Shown here one piece after another: positions 17,079 to 24,614 of a DNA stretch of 64,000 nt (position 1 is the first letter of the stretch; each line of letters starts with the position of its first letter). The translations under genes and the position numbers were made by a program. The DNA comes from Streptomyces finlayi (GTDB taxonomy: Bacteria > Actinomycetota > Actinomycetes > Streptomycetales > Streptomycetaceae), in NCBI RefSeq assembly GCF_014216315.1, contig NZ_CP045702.1, positions 3,410,001 to 3,474,000 on the forward strand. The letters run 5' to 3'. The notes under the pieces are model-generated. The model searched no databases and was not told where the DNA came from. It worked only from the letters and a program-made list of their open reading frames with translations.

Positions 17079-17528
17079 TCAGTTCCCGGACGGTTCCGGC
17101 TGCTCCGCGGCCTTCGCCGCACAGTCCGCGCAGCGGCCGAAGATCGCGAAGTGCTTCATGTCCGTCTCGAAGCCGAAGTCGCGCCGGAGCTTGGCGGTGA
17201 ACTCGTCGACCACACCGACGTCGGCCTCGATGACATGCGTACAGTCCCGGCAGACCAGGTGGATGTGGTGGTGGCGGTCCGCCAGGTGGTACGTCGGTGC
17301 GCCGTGGCCCAGATGGGCGTGGCTGACCAGGCCGAGCTCCTCCAGGAGCTCCAGGGTTCGGTAGACGGTGGAGATGTTCACTCCGGACGCCGTCCTGCGC
17401 ACCTCGGACAGAATGTCGTCGGGCGTCGCGTGCTCCAGTGCGTCGACCGCCTCCAGGACAAGCTGACGCTGCGGCGTCAGCCGGTAGCCACGCTGCCGAA
17501 GATCGGTCTTCCAGTCGGTGCTCACCAC
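17079..17528 (-). CDS. nur: Nickel-responsive Fur-family regulator Nur
   Basis: 149 residues when started at the GTG at 17528. With that numbering the histidines fall at 33, 70, 72, 86, 88, 90 and 126, which I recall as the M-site (33, 86, 88, 90) and Ni-site (70, 72, 126) of S. coelicolor Nur. This supports both the start choice and the identity. The winged helix includes RGYRLTPQRQLVLEAV and SGVNISTVYRTLELL. In S. coelicolor Nur with nickel represses sodF and nickel uptake genes. C-terminal CxxC (RCADC) is present. The longer frame to 17555 is not needed. Confidence 0.92.
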   Translation of the reverse strand: MVSTDWKTDLRQRGYRLTPQRQLVLEAVDALEHATPDDILSEVRRTASGVNISTVYRTLELLEELGLVSHAHLGHGAPTYHLADRHHHIHLVCRDCTHVIEADVGVVDEFTAKLRRDFGFETDMKHFAIFGRCADCAAKAAEQPEPSGN

Positions 17529-17594
17529 GGACCCAGTGTAGGTGGCGGCGAGCACCGGCCCCAGGTTCCGCGCCTGCCGGAAGACCGGGAACGC

Positions 17595-18167
17595 CTACTT
17601 GAAGAAGGCGATGCCGTCGTCCGGCAGGTCACCGAGGCTCTTCGCCATGGCGGCGACCTCCTCCGGCGTGACGACCTTCTTCAGGTGCGCCGACATGTAG
17701 GGGCGCAGCTCGACGTCGGGAGTGGCCTTCTCGCCGACCCACATCAGGTCACTTTTCACATAGCCGTAGAGCCGCTTGCCACCGCTGTACGGGCCGGAGG
17801 CCGCGGTACGGGCCACCGCGTCGGTGACCAGGTCGATCTGCGGCTTCTTGGCGGCGAGCTCGCCGTACCAGATCTCGACGATGCCCTGGTCACGGACCAT
17901 GACGACCTCGACCTTGCGGTCCTTGTCGACACGCCAGTAGCCGGTCTCGGTCTCCAGCGGACGGACCTTGTTGCCCTCGTCGTCGAGCACCCAGGAGTGC
18001 GAGACGTACGCCAGGAAGTCCCGGCCGTCGTGGGTGAAGGAGACTTCCTGGCCGAAGTTGCACTTCTCGGCGCCGGGGAAGTCGGACACGCCGGCGCCCG
18101 TCCAGTTGCCGAGGAGGAAGACCAGCGGGACCAGGTCCGGATGGAGGTCGGACGGAATCTCGATCAT
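17595..18167 (-). CDS. FABP/nitrobindin-like heme-binding beta-barrel protein
   Basis: 190 residues of the DUF1794 family. The hallmark GNWTGAGVSDFPG is at residues 20-32. A distal MSAHLKK provides a histidine in the position of the heme ligand of M. tuberculosis Rv2717c-type nitrobindins. A role in heme or NO/peroxynitrite chemistry is inferred from homologs. It is directly upstream of nur on the same strand. Confidence 0.85.
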   Translation of the reverse strand: MIEIPSDLHPDLVPLVFLLGNWTGAGVSDFPGAEKCNFGQEVSFTHDGRDFLAYVSHSWVLDDEGNKVRPLETETGYWRVDKDRKVEVVMVRDQGIVEIWYGELAAKKPQIDLVTDAVARTAASGPYSGGKRLYGYVKSDLMWVGEKATPDVELRPYMSAHLKKVVTPEEVAAMAKSLGDLPDDGIAFFK

Positions 18168-18213
18168 GTGCGGCTCAGACCATCTGTGAGGGAGAGGCGG
18201 AGTTCGGCGAGGT

Positions 18214-18315
18214 TCAGCGCTGGCCCTGGTAGAGCTTCTTCACGGTCAGACCGGCGAAGGCGAGCACGCCTACGCACACCAGGATCAGCAGGGCGGAGAA
18301 GAATGCCTCAAGCAC
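18214..18315 (-). CDS. 33-residue single-pass membrane peptide
   Basis: A GTG start at 18315 with GAGGAG eight bases upstream, then MLEAFFSALLILVCVGVLAF and AGLTVKKLYQGQR, TGA at 18214-18216. One hydrophobic helix (about 5-23) is followed by a positive tail, so the C terminus is probably cytoplasmic. Codon third positions are GC-rich as in real genes here. Function unknown; too short for routine gene callers. Confidence 0.65.
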   Translation of the reverse strand: MLEAFFSALLILVCVGVLAFAGLTVKKLYQGQR

Positions 18316-18357
18316 GGGAGCTCCTCGGAACGAACGATATGGCCGCAGTACGGGGCC

Positions 18358-18384
18358 GGGCCCCAGCCTAATGGGTTGGGGCCC
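18358..18384 (-). terminator. Strong hairpin downstream of the three-paralog operon
   Basis: GGGCCCCAGCC and GGTTGGGGCCC pair (one G-U) around a short TAATG loop. It lies between the operon end and the start of the 33-residue gene on the same strand, so it likely ends the operon transcript. Confidence 0.6.
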
Positions 18385-18414
18385 GGTCCTCTCGTCCAGG
18401 TCCTCGGCCGGGCG

Positions 18415-18580
18415 CTAGGTCCTGTCTGGAGTTCCAGCGCGGGAGAAGGAGCGGCGTCCGGTGCCGTCGAATCCAAGGCGGAGGAGGGAGCGATGGCGGA
18501 GCCCTCGCGACTGACGACAACGCCGGAGGCGGCGGTGCCGGACGCCGCGACGCCGCGGGGGAACTCCAGACAGGACCTAG
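18415..18580. mobile_element. MITE-like 166-bp element flanked by CTAG
   Basis: A perfect 21-bp inverted repeat at 18415-18435 and 18560-18580 begins CTAGGTCCTGTCTGG. The outer four bases, CTAG, are palindromic and may be the target duplication. The inner sequence is also partly self-complementary (GCGGCGTCCGG near 18450 against its complement near 18540), so one strand can fold into a long hairpin. No transposase is encoded. The right end supplies the stop codon of the 287-residue gene. Confidence 0.8.
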
Positions 18581-19440
18581 CCGAGCAGCTGGTTCTGCAG
18601 GATCACCGACTGATGGAACGGAATCCGTTCCGAGGCCGCTTCGCCGTCCCTGGAGTGCACGATCAGGGCGACGGTGTCTCCGGCGACGGTGTACGCCTGA
18701 CGCACGTGCTCCTTGCCGAACGGCTTCTTCTCCTCGAACACGTACGACACGGTGTCGTGCACCCGGCCCGAGCTCTTCCAGCTCTCGTCGAAGTCCGTGT
18801 CCGGCGCCTTGGCGAGCGGCAGTCCCGCGGTCGCGCCGACGTAGAGGTCGTCGCGGAAGGCTTCGGCGTACGCGGTCGAGTTGAACCGGAGCAGATAGAT
18901 CCGGGACTCGGTGCCGTCCGGCATCGTCCAGCCGCGCGCCGCGATGTGCCGCAGCGTGGAGTCGCGGAGCATGCCGGTGAGTTCGGCGCGCTTCTCCGCC
19001 CGGTACTCGGACGCGTACTGCGCGGGTGTCACCCAGCCGCCGGTCAGCTTCTTGTCCGGCGTGGCTCCGTCCGGGACGGGTAGCAGCAGTTCCCGCAGGT
19101 CGGCGTGGTGCACTCCGGCGACGTTTCCGTACGAGAGGGGCCTCGGCGCCCCGGACGGCAGCGCGGGCAGGGCCAGCTCGGGGTACGCCCAGCGGCCGTC
19201 GCCCTCGGTCGCGAGACCGGGGACGTCGGTGCGCTCCATGGACGCGATCCCGTACGACGTCCCGGTGCCGAGGCCGCCGCAGACCAGCACGGCGGCGGTC
19301 CAGCGGGCGACGGCGCGCAGCACCCGGCGGGGCGGGCGGAGGGTAGCGGGCGCTTCGGGCACGGGCGACGCGGCCGGGGCCGGCTCGGCGGTCACGGCCG
19401 GCTGATCGACCACGGCCGGCTGTTCGGTCGGCTCGGTCAT
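18577..19440 (-). CDS. Membrane-anchored protein of unknown function, paralog 3 of 3
   Basis: 287 residues. A Pro/Ala/Val-rich cytoplasmic tail (1-40), one membrane helix (about 46-65) and an extracytoplasmic domain of about 220 residues. It shares the block DLRELLLPVPDG (about 114-125) with its two neighbours, followed by a W and Y-rich stretch. It overlaps the upstream paralog by four bases (ATGA). Its stop codon TAG lies in the CTAG end of the MITE, so the original C terminus may have been altered slightly. Confidence 0.7.
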   Translation of the reverse strand: MTEPTEQPAVVDQPAVTAEPAPAASPVPEAPATLRPPRRVLRAVARWTAAVLVCGGLGTGTSYGIASMERTDVPGLATEGDGRWAYPELALPALPSGAPRPLSYGNVAGVHHADLRELLLPVPDGATPDKKLTGGWVTPAQYASEYRAEKRAELTGMLRDSTLRHIAARGWTMPDGTESRIYLLRFNSTAYAEAFRDDLYVGATAGLPLAKAPDTDFDESWKSSGRVHDTVSYVFEEKKPFGKEHVRQAYTVAGDTVALIVHSRDGEAASERIPFHQSVILQNQLLG

Positions 19441-20258
19441 ATGTACTCCCCGGGGGACGCGATGTGGTCCAGCTGGTCCTTGAGCAGCTCGGCGACGGCA
19501 CTCGCGTCGAACGGCTTGCTGCCCGACGCCGAGAGGGTCACGAACACCCCGCCGTCATAGGCCGCGCAGTGCATACCGTCGATTTCGGTCTTGCTGTCCT
19601 TGGGCAACCGGAAGCACGTGGCGTGCTTGTGACCCTTGATCTTCGGACCGTCGCGGAAGACGCCGACGGTGTCCATCAGCCCGTTCCTGAAGGTGTACAT
19701 GTCGCGGACGGCCTTGCGGTCCTTCATCTTCACGATCTGCGTCTCCACGACGAGGTCGTCGGTGTCGGCGACGTACGAACGCCGGGCGAGGCCGTGCAGG
19801 TCGTAGCGGTCGATCCGCTTCTCCAGCTCGCGGCGCTGTCTGCCCGCGAGTCCGCGGCCGGACTCCTTCATCGCCGCCGCGGCCTTCCGGCCGCTCGTCT
19901 CGCTGTCGTTGCCGTCGGCGCCCAGGTCGGGGCCGAGCCGGTAGCCGGAGGGGACGGGCAGCAGCAGCTTGCTCAGCTCGGTGACGGCGCGGCCCCGGGG
20001 CGGGGCGCCCGCCGGGTCCTTGGCCGGCTCACGGTCCGGCTTCTGCCAGACAGCGGTGGTGACGGTCCTGTCGGCCCCGTCCACGGTGGACTTCGTGTAC
20101 GCGGCGGCGCCGCCGACCGCACCGAGCACCAGGACGAAGGGCAGGCCCCCGAGGATCACCCGTCGGGCCCTTCCGGGCCGGTCGGGAGCGGCGGCCGGGG
20201 TGGGCGGGACCACCGGATCGGGTGTCACGGCCGTGGCAGGTGTGGCGTCGTCGTTCAC
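19437..20258 (-). CDS. Membrane-anchored protein of unknown function, paralog 2 of 3
   Basis: 273 residues built like its neighbours: disordered P/A/T tail, helix at 34-54, then an external domain opening with ELSKLLLPVPSG (94-105). It carries two cysteines (ATCFR and MHCAAYDGG) that could form a disulfide outside the cell. Overlaps both neighbours by four bases, so translation is coupled. No known domain recognised. Confidence 0.7.
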   Translation of the reverse strand: MNDDATPATAVTPDPVVPPTPAAAPDRPGRARRVILGGLPFVLVLGAVGGAAAYTKSTVDGADRTVTTAVWQKPDREPAKDPAGAPPRGRAVTELSKLLLPVPSGYRLGPDLGADGNDSETSGRKAAAAMKESGRGLAGRQRRELEKRIDRYDLHGLARRSYVADTDDLVVETQIVKMKDRKAVRDMYTFRNGLMDTVGVFRDGPKIKGHKHATCFRLPKDSKTEIDGMHCAAYDGGVFVTLSASGSKPFDASAVAELLKDQLDHIASPGEYI

Positions 20259-21142
20259 AGGCGCCCCAGCTGTCGCTCGGCCAGCGTGCGGATGTCCGTC
20301 TTGGCGATCGACTTGGTGTCGAAGATGTTGATCTCCATCATCACGTCGCCCCGCTGGGCGACGGCGCGAGCTTGGTACTGAGGCAGATAGCCCGGCTCGT
20401 TCTTGACCGGGTAGAGGTAGTAGCGGCCGATGCCGGCCCCCTTGATCGCGTGTCCCGCGTTGCCCGCACCGGCCTCGCTGTCGTCCATGTAGGACAGCTG
20501 GCTCTCGGCGTGATCGACGGCTCCGAGCTCCGTACCGCTGCGGAACTGGACGAGCCGGATGTGGACCTCTCGCTGACCGCGCTCCCAGCTCGCACCCGCG
20601 ACCCGGCGCAGGTCCATCGAGATGAGCTCCTCGTACATGTACCCCTCGTCCTTGAACTGCACGGCGTAGCCGCCCAGGCCCACCCAGCCATCCAGGAGCG
20701 ACGGGTCGTCGGACGTGTCCCAGCCCTTGGGCTCGGCGAGCAGCAGCTTGCGCAGATCGCCGCCGGTCGCGGCCTGACGGTCCTGCGAGGCGGGCAGCGG
20801 GTCCGGGACCCGGTCAGCGGGGAGCGGCTTCGCCGGGTACGCGAGGCCGGGCTGCGAGAGCGCGGCCAGCGGCGTCGGCGCGCGCTCGGCCTGGATGCCG
20901 TAGCCGGCGGCCGTACCGCCCGCGACACCGAGCAGCGCGGCGGCGGCGATCAGCAGGGACGTACGGCCTCGCGGGCACCGACGCGGCGGCGCGGCCGGAT
21001 CGGGACCGGCGGTGGACACCGCCGGCGGCTCGGGTGACGCTGCAGGCGGCGCTTCAGACCGTGCTTCGGGCGGCGCTTCGGGCGTGGCCGCCTGCGTGGC
21101 CTGCCCGGCCCGCGCGTCGGAAATGGTGTCGTTCAGTTCCAA
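20255..21142 (-). CDS. Membrane-anchored protein of unknown function, paralog 1 of 3
   Basis: 295 residues from a TTG at 21142 that follows GGGGGG at seven bases; no ATG fits the composition. Tail rich in P/E/A (1-58), helix 61-81, external domain with DLRKLLLAEPKG (129-140), the degenerate form of the block shared by all three proteins. First gene of the operon, divergent from the DsrE-like gene. Function not known; an envelope role is inferred only from topology. Confidence 0.7.
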   Translation of the reverse strand: MELNDTISDARAGQATQAATPEAPPEARSEAPPAASPEPPAVSTAGPDPAAPPRRCPRGRTSLLIAAAALLGVAGGTAAGYGIQAERAPTPLAALSQPGLAYPAKPLPADRVPDPLPASQDRQAATGGDLRKLLLAEPKGWDTSDDPSLLDGWVGLGGYAVQFKDEGYMYEELISMDLRRVAGASWERGQREVHIRLVQFRSGTELGAVDHAESQLSYMDDSEAGAGNAGHAIKGAGIGRYYLYPVKNEPGYLPQYQARAVAQRGDVMMEINIFDTKSIAKTDIRTLAERQLGRL

Positions 21143-21248
21143 AAGGGGTCCCCCCACGAGACCTGAGGCGCAGGTTCCGTTACCTGCGCACACAACTGAC
21201 CCTCGGGTACCCGGGGAGGTTGCACGGCCGCCTATTACAGTTCGGCAT

Positions 21249-21611
21249 ATGTCGAAGAAGCTCGTGATCAAGGTGACGGCCGGGGCCGATTCCCCCGAGC
21301 GCTGCTCACAGGCGTTCACCGTGGCGGCCGTCGCCGTCGCCAGTGGCGTGGAGGTCTCGCTCTGGCTGACCGGCGAGTCCGCGTGGTTCGCCCTGCCGGG
21401 CCGTGCCGCCGAGTTCGAGCTGCCGCACTCCGCCCCACTGGCCGACCTGGTCGAGGCCGTCCGCGCGGGCGGTCTGATCACCCTGTGCACGCAGTGTGCG
21501 GCGCGGCGCGGCATCACCGAGAAGGACGTCCTGGACGGCGTACGGATCGCGGGCGCGCAGGTCTTCGTGCAGGAGATCATGGCGGACGGCGTCCAGGCCC
21601 TCGTGTACTGA
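21249..21611 (+). CDS. DsrE-family protein
   Basis: 120 residues from the ATG at 21249. The sequence KLVIKVTAGADSPERCSQAFTVA and the conserved LCTQCAARRGITEKDV fit small DsrE/DsrF-type proteins, some of which carry sulfur on cysteine. Cys in CTQC is a candidate. Its placement among sulfur-related genes supports but does not prove such a role. Confidence 0.8.
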   Translation: MSKKLVIKVTAGADSPERCSQAFTVAAVAVASGVEVSLWLTGESAWFALPGRAAEFELPHSAPLADLVEAVRAGGLITLCTQCAARRGITEKDVLDGVRIAGAQVFVQEIMADGVQALVY

Positions 21612-21624
21612 GGCCCCCACACCC

Positions 21625-21885
21625 CTACGGGCGGCGCTTCCTGCCGTCCAGCTCGTCCCACCACTCGTCGGACCCGGGGTCACCGGACGGGTCGTCCCAC
21701 CAGCGGTCCTCCGGACCCCGCCGGTTGGCGATCACCGCCGCGACCGGCGGGATGACCATCGCCACGACGCACATCCCGACGGCCACCGGGACCGACCAGA
21801 GGCGTACGACGGCCCAGGCGGAGACGAAGAGGACCAGGCATCCGCCCATCAGCAGGAAATAGGCACGGCGGCGTCGTGCGTACAT
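21625..21885 (-). CDS. DUF3099 small membrane protein
   Basis: 86 residues from the ATG at 21885 (MYARRRRAYFLLMGG). Two membrane helices (about 8-28 and 32-49) and a polar tail with RRGPEDRWWDDPSGDPGSDEWW. DUF3099 is actinobacterial and uncharacterised. Convergent with the DsrE gene. Confidence 0.75.
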   Translation of the reverse strand: MYARRRRAYFLLMGGCLVLFVSAWAVVRLWSVPVAVGMCVVAMVIPPVAAVIANRRGPEDRWWDDPSGDPGSDEWWDELDGRKRRP

Positions 21886-21985
21886 ACCTCCAGCGTAGGA
21901 CCGGACGGCGCGAAGGGCCGCACCCCTGCTCAGGTGGCGTCCAACCCCCTGGGGTGCGGCCCTCCGGCCGGTCATGCGCTACGGA

Positions 21986-22273
21986 TCACACAGCGATGGC
22001 GACCTCGACGAGGCCTCCGGTCTGCGCGACGACCGTGCGGTCCGCGCTGCCGCCCGGCACGAGGGCGCGGAGCGTCCAGGTGCCCTCGGCGGCGTAGAAG
22101 CGGAACTGTCCGGTCGCCGAGGTCGGGACCTCGGCGGTGAACTCGCCGGTCGAGTCCAGCAGACGGACGTAGCCGGTGACGGGCTCGCCGTCACGGGTCA
22201 CGCTGCCCTGGATGGTGGTCTCACCGGGCTTGATCGTCGAGGCGTCGGGGCCGCCGGCCTGTGCTCCACACAT
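21986..22273 (-). CDS. DUF1416 (SseC-like) protein
   Basis: 95 residues. The family is the partner of rhodanese CysA/SseA in mycobacteria (SseC). It starts MCGAQAGGPDASTIKPGETT and has a transthyretin/Ig-like beta pattern (GSVTRDGEPVTGYVRLLD). It lies 51 bases downstream of the rhodanese gene and is probably co-transcribed. Role in thiosulfate or sulfur handling is inferred. Confidence 0.85.
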   Translation of the reverse strand: MCGAQAGGPDASTIKPGETTIQGSVTRDGEPVTGYVRLLDSTGEFTAEVPTSATGQFRFYAAEGTWTLRALVPGGSADRTVVAQTGGLVEVAIAV

Positions 22274-22324
22274 GATGTTCTGTCCTTCTGGGTCGGGTGT
22301 CGTGCTGGTCGGTGGTCCGCAGAC

Positions 22325-23170
22325 CTACTTGTTGGCGCCGAGCTCGATCGGCACGCCCACGAGGGAGCCGTACTCGGTCCACGAGCCGTCGTAGTTCTTG
22401 ACGTTCTCCTGGCCGAGGAGCTCGTGCAGCACGAACCAGGTGAGCGCGGAACGCTCACCGATGCGGCAGTAGGCGATGGTGTCCTTCGACAGGTCGACCT
22501 GCTCGTCCTCGTAGAGGGCCTTGAGCTGCTCGTCCGACTTGAAGGTGCCGTCGTCGTTGGCGTTCTTCGACCACGGGATGTTGCGGGCGCTCGGCACGTG
22601 GCCGGGGCGCTGCGACTGCTCCTGCGGGAGGTGCGCCGGGGCGAGCAGCTTGCCGCTGAACTCGTCGGGCGACCGCACGTCGACCAGGTTCAGGCTGCCG
22701 ATCGCCTTCACGACGTCGTCGCGGTGGGCGCGGATCGACTCGTCCTGGGGCTGGGCCTTGTACGCGGTGGCCGGGCGGGACGGGATCTGCCCGCCGTCGA
22801 CGAGGTCGCGGGAGTCGAGCTCCCACTTCTTGCGGCCGCCGTCGAGGAGCTTGACGTCCTGGTGGCCGTAGAGCTTGAAGTACCAGAAGGCGTAGGACGC
22901 GAACCAGTTGTTGTTGCCGCCGTAGAGGACGACCGTGGTGTCGTTGCCGATGCCTTTGTCGGACAGGAGCTTCTCGAAGCCGGCCTGGTCGACGAAGTCA
23001 CGGCGTACCGGGTCCTGGAGGTCCTTGGTCCAGTCGATCCGGATCGCGTTCCTGATGTGGTTCTTCTCGTACGCCGAGGTGTCCTCGTCGACCTCGACGA
23101 TGGCGACCTTCGGGTCGTCGATGTGGGCCTCGACCCAGTCGGCGTCTACCAGTACGTCAGCGCGGCTCAT
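22325..23170 (-). CDS. Thiosulfate sulfurtransferase (two-domain rhodanese)
   Basis: 281 residues, two rhodanese domains. The first is inactive-like; the second holds the persulfide cysteine C235 in YCRIGERS, the thiosulfate-type active loop. It transfers sulfane sulfur from thiosulfate to acceptors such as cyanide or thiols. Start ATG at 23170 with GGAGGAG upstream. Preceded by a leader ORF with two cysteines and by paired hairpins, suggesting attenuation by cysteine supply. Confidence 0.92.
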   Translation of the reverse strand: MSRADVLVDADWVEAHIDDPKVAIVEVDEDTSAYEKNHIRNAIRIDWTKDLQDPVRRDFVDQAGFEKLLSDKGIGNDTTVVLYGGNNNWFASYAFWYFKLYGHQDVKLLDGGRKKWELDSRDLVDGGQIPSRPATAYKAQPQDESIRAHRDDVVKAIGSLNLVDVRSPDEFSGKLLAPAHLPQEQSQRPGHVPSARNIPWSKNANDDGTFKSDEQLKALYEDEQVDLSKDTIAYCRIGERSALTWFVLHELLGQENVKNYDGSWTEYGSLVGVPIELGANK

Positions 23171-23220
23171 GTGTTTCTCCTCCGGGGCAGTCTGCGGCGG
23201 GGTGGTGCGAAGTGCGGGCT

Positions 23221-23288
23221 GTACACGTGGATGCACGGCGGTGCGTGTACGAAGGCACGGGGCGGGCCCTGACAAGGTCGAAGGGCCC
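23221..23288 (-). promoter_or_regulatory. Two RNA hairpins between leader ORF and rhodanese gene
   Basis: One stem pairs GTACACG with CGTGTAC at 23221-23250, with a nested GCAC/GTGC. The other pairs GGGCCC at 23264-23269 with GGGCCC at 23283-23288. They lie after the leader stop codon and before the rhodanese ribosome-binding site, as expected for a translation-coupled attenuator. Confidence 0.5.
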
Positions 23289-23312
23289 GGGGGAAACGGG
23301 AGGCGATCCCGC

Positions 23313-23393
23313 TCAGAAGGTGCGACAGAGCATGGCGGCGACGCGGCACAGGTCTACTGCCCGCCGCTTCGTGAGATCCGCCTGTCGCTTCAT
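23313..23393 (-). CDS. 26-residue cysteine-containing leader peptide
   Basis: ATG at 23393 to TGA at 23313-23315. The peptide begins MKRQADLTKRRAVDLCRVAA and ends MLCRTF; the cysteines are residues 16 and 23. Short cysteine-containing uORFs precede many actinobacterial sulfur genes and sense cysteine through ribosome stalling. This one is 143 bases upstream of the rhodanese start. Function is inferred from position and composition. Confidence 0.7.
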   Translation of the reverse strand: MKRQADLTKRRAVDLCRVAAMLCRTF

Positions 23394-23741
23394 GTGTCCG
23401 ATCGTAGGGAGGTACGGGTGGAGATGTCACCGTCGTGTCGGATGATGAGACGCGATCGTCCGCGATGCGAGATGCGAGCCGCAACCCGCCCACCGCGGCG
23501 TCGTCACCAGAAGGGCCGCACACCTGAGCGGGCCGAAGGGCGGACAAGCCTGTCTCAATATGCGGACGAGAGGGGTGCGAGAGGTTCTGCGGCGGTATGG
23601 GGGCGCGGGCCCGGTCCCTCTGACCCGGGTCACTCCGGGGTCGGCCAGGCCTGCGTCGGGCATCGCCTGGCCCAGATCCGCCGGAAAGGCTGCCGACAGG
23701 ACAGCAGGGCAGGGCCGCAGGACAGGGCCGCAGGACAGGAC
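23394..23741. other. 348-bp region upstream of leader, with short tandem repeats
   Basis: Expected to hold the minus-strand promoter of the sulfur operon's leader. Bases 23713-23738 contain GGCCGCAGGACAG twice in tandem plus a partial copy. No gene recognised. Confidence 0.5.
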
Positions 23742-24431
23742 CTAACCGGCGAGTGCGACGTCCGCGCCCTTCACCGAGATCTCCAGACCGCCCTCGGTGA
23801 CCTCGATCCTGTCCAGCTCCATGCCGTCCGGCAGGCCGCCGATCTTGCGCTCGAAGTCCGTCTTCTGCCGGACCAGACCCTCAAGGCCCGGGATGCCCTC
23901 GCCCGGGACCTCGTCCGCGTGGACCCGGATGGTGTCGCCGTCGACCAGCGTGACGGTCGAGAGAACGCTGCGCGAAAGGGTTCGGCCGAGGACGCTTGTC
24001 GCGCCGGTGACCTTCACCTTGCCGTTGCCGCCGTAGGCCACGGTGACGTCCTTGTCGGCGGCCTCGGTGAGGTCGTCGTACGAGACGACGGCCGTACCCG
24101 TGGCACGGGCGGCCGTCGCGCTGGTGTAGCCCTCGCCGAGGGTCACCTGGTGGAGCTGGGCCCTGATCTCACTGATGCGGAGCGTGCGGCCGGCCGCGCT
24201 CGCCTGGATGCCGGTCAGCTTGACGTCGACCTGGCCGAGCTCCGATCCGGCCACCTGGGTCAGGAACGGGAAGCCCTTGATCGAGACCTCCGTCGAGCCC
24301 GCCTCGGCGCCGCTGAGCCGCACCCGTCCCTCGGCCTCGGACTCGGCGAAATACACCGCGGCGCGGTCGACCGCTACGAAGACGCCGCCCAGAACCACCG
24401 CCACGATCAGCAGTATCCGCAGTGCACGCAT
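23742..24431 (-). CDS. DUF2993 (LmeA-like) exported protein
   Basis: 229 residues. N-terminal signal or anchor (LRILLIVAVVLGGVFVAVDR), then a DUF2993 domain containing VSIKGFPFLTQVAGSELGQV, the family's hallmark. Mycobacterial LmeA binds phospholipid and affects lipomannan maturation. In Streptomyces a periplasmic lipid-binding role is likely by homology. Confidence 0.82.
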   Translation of the reverse strand: MRALRILLIVAVVLGGVFVAVDRAAVYFAESEAEGRVRLSGAEAGSTEVSIKGFPFLTQVAGSELGQVDVKLTGIQASAAGRTLRISEIRAQLHQVTLGEGYTSATAARATGTAVVSYDDLTEAADKDVTVAYGGNGKVKVTGATSVLGRTLSRSVLSTVTLVDGDTIRVHADEVPGEGIPGLEGLVRQKTDFERKIGGLPDGMELDRIEVTEGGLEISVKGADVALAG

Positions 24432-24614
24432 GCCTGTTCCTCCCCCACGTGAGCGCTCGGACCCCCGGTGCGTGTGAGCCTACTGCGACTGCGCGGCAGG
24501 CCCGTGGTGATCGACGAACAGGGCAGCCACCCGGTTCCCCCCGGCCGCGGCGAACGGCCGGAAAGCGACGAAGACACGTCAGGCAGGGGGACTCGGGAGG
24601 AGGCGGGACGAACG

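Noticed and set aside
16116..18371. 751-codon plus-strand ORF opposite ygfZ, nur and nitrobindin
   Set aside because: Spans three genes with perfect family motifs on the other strand.
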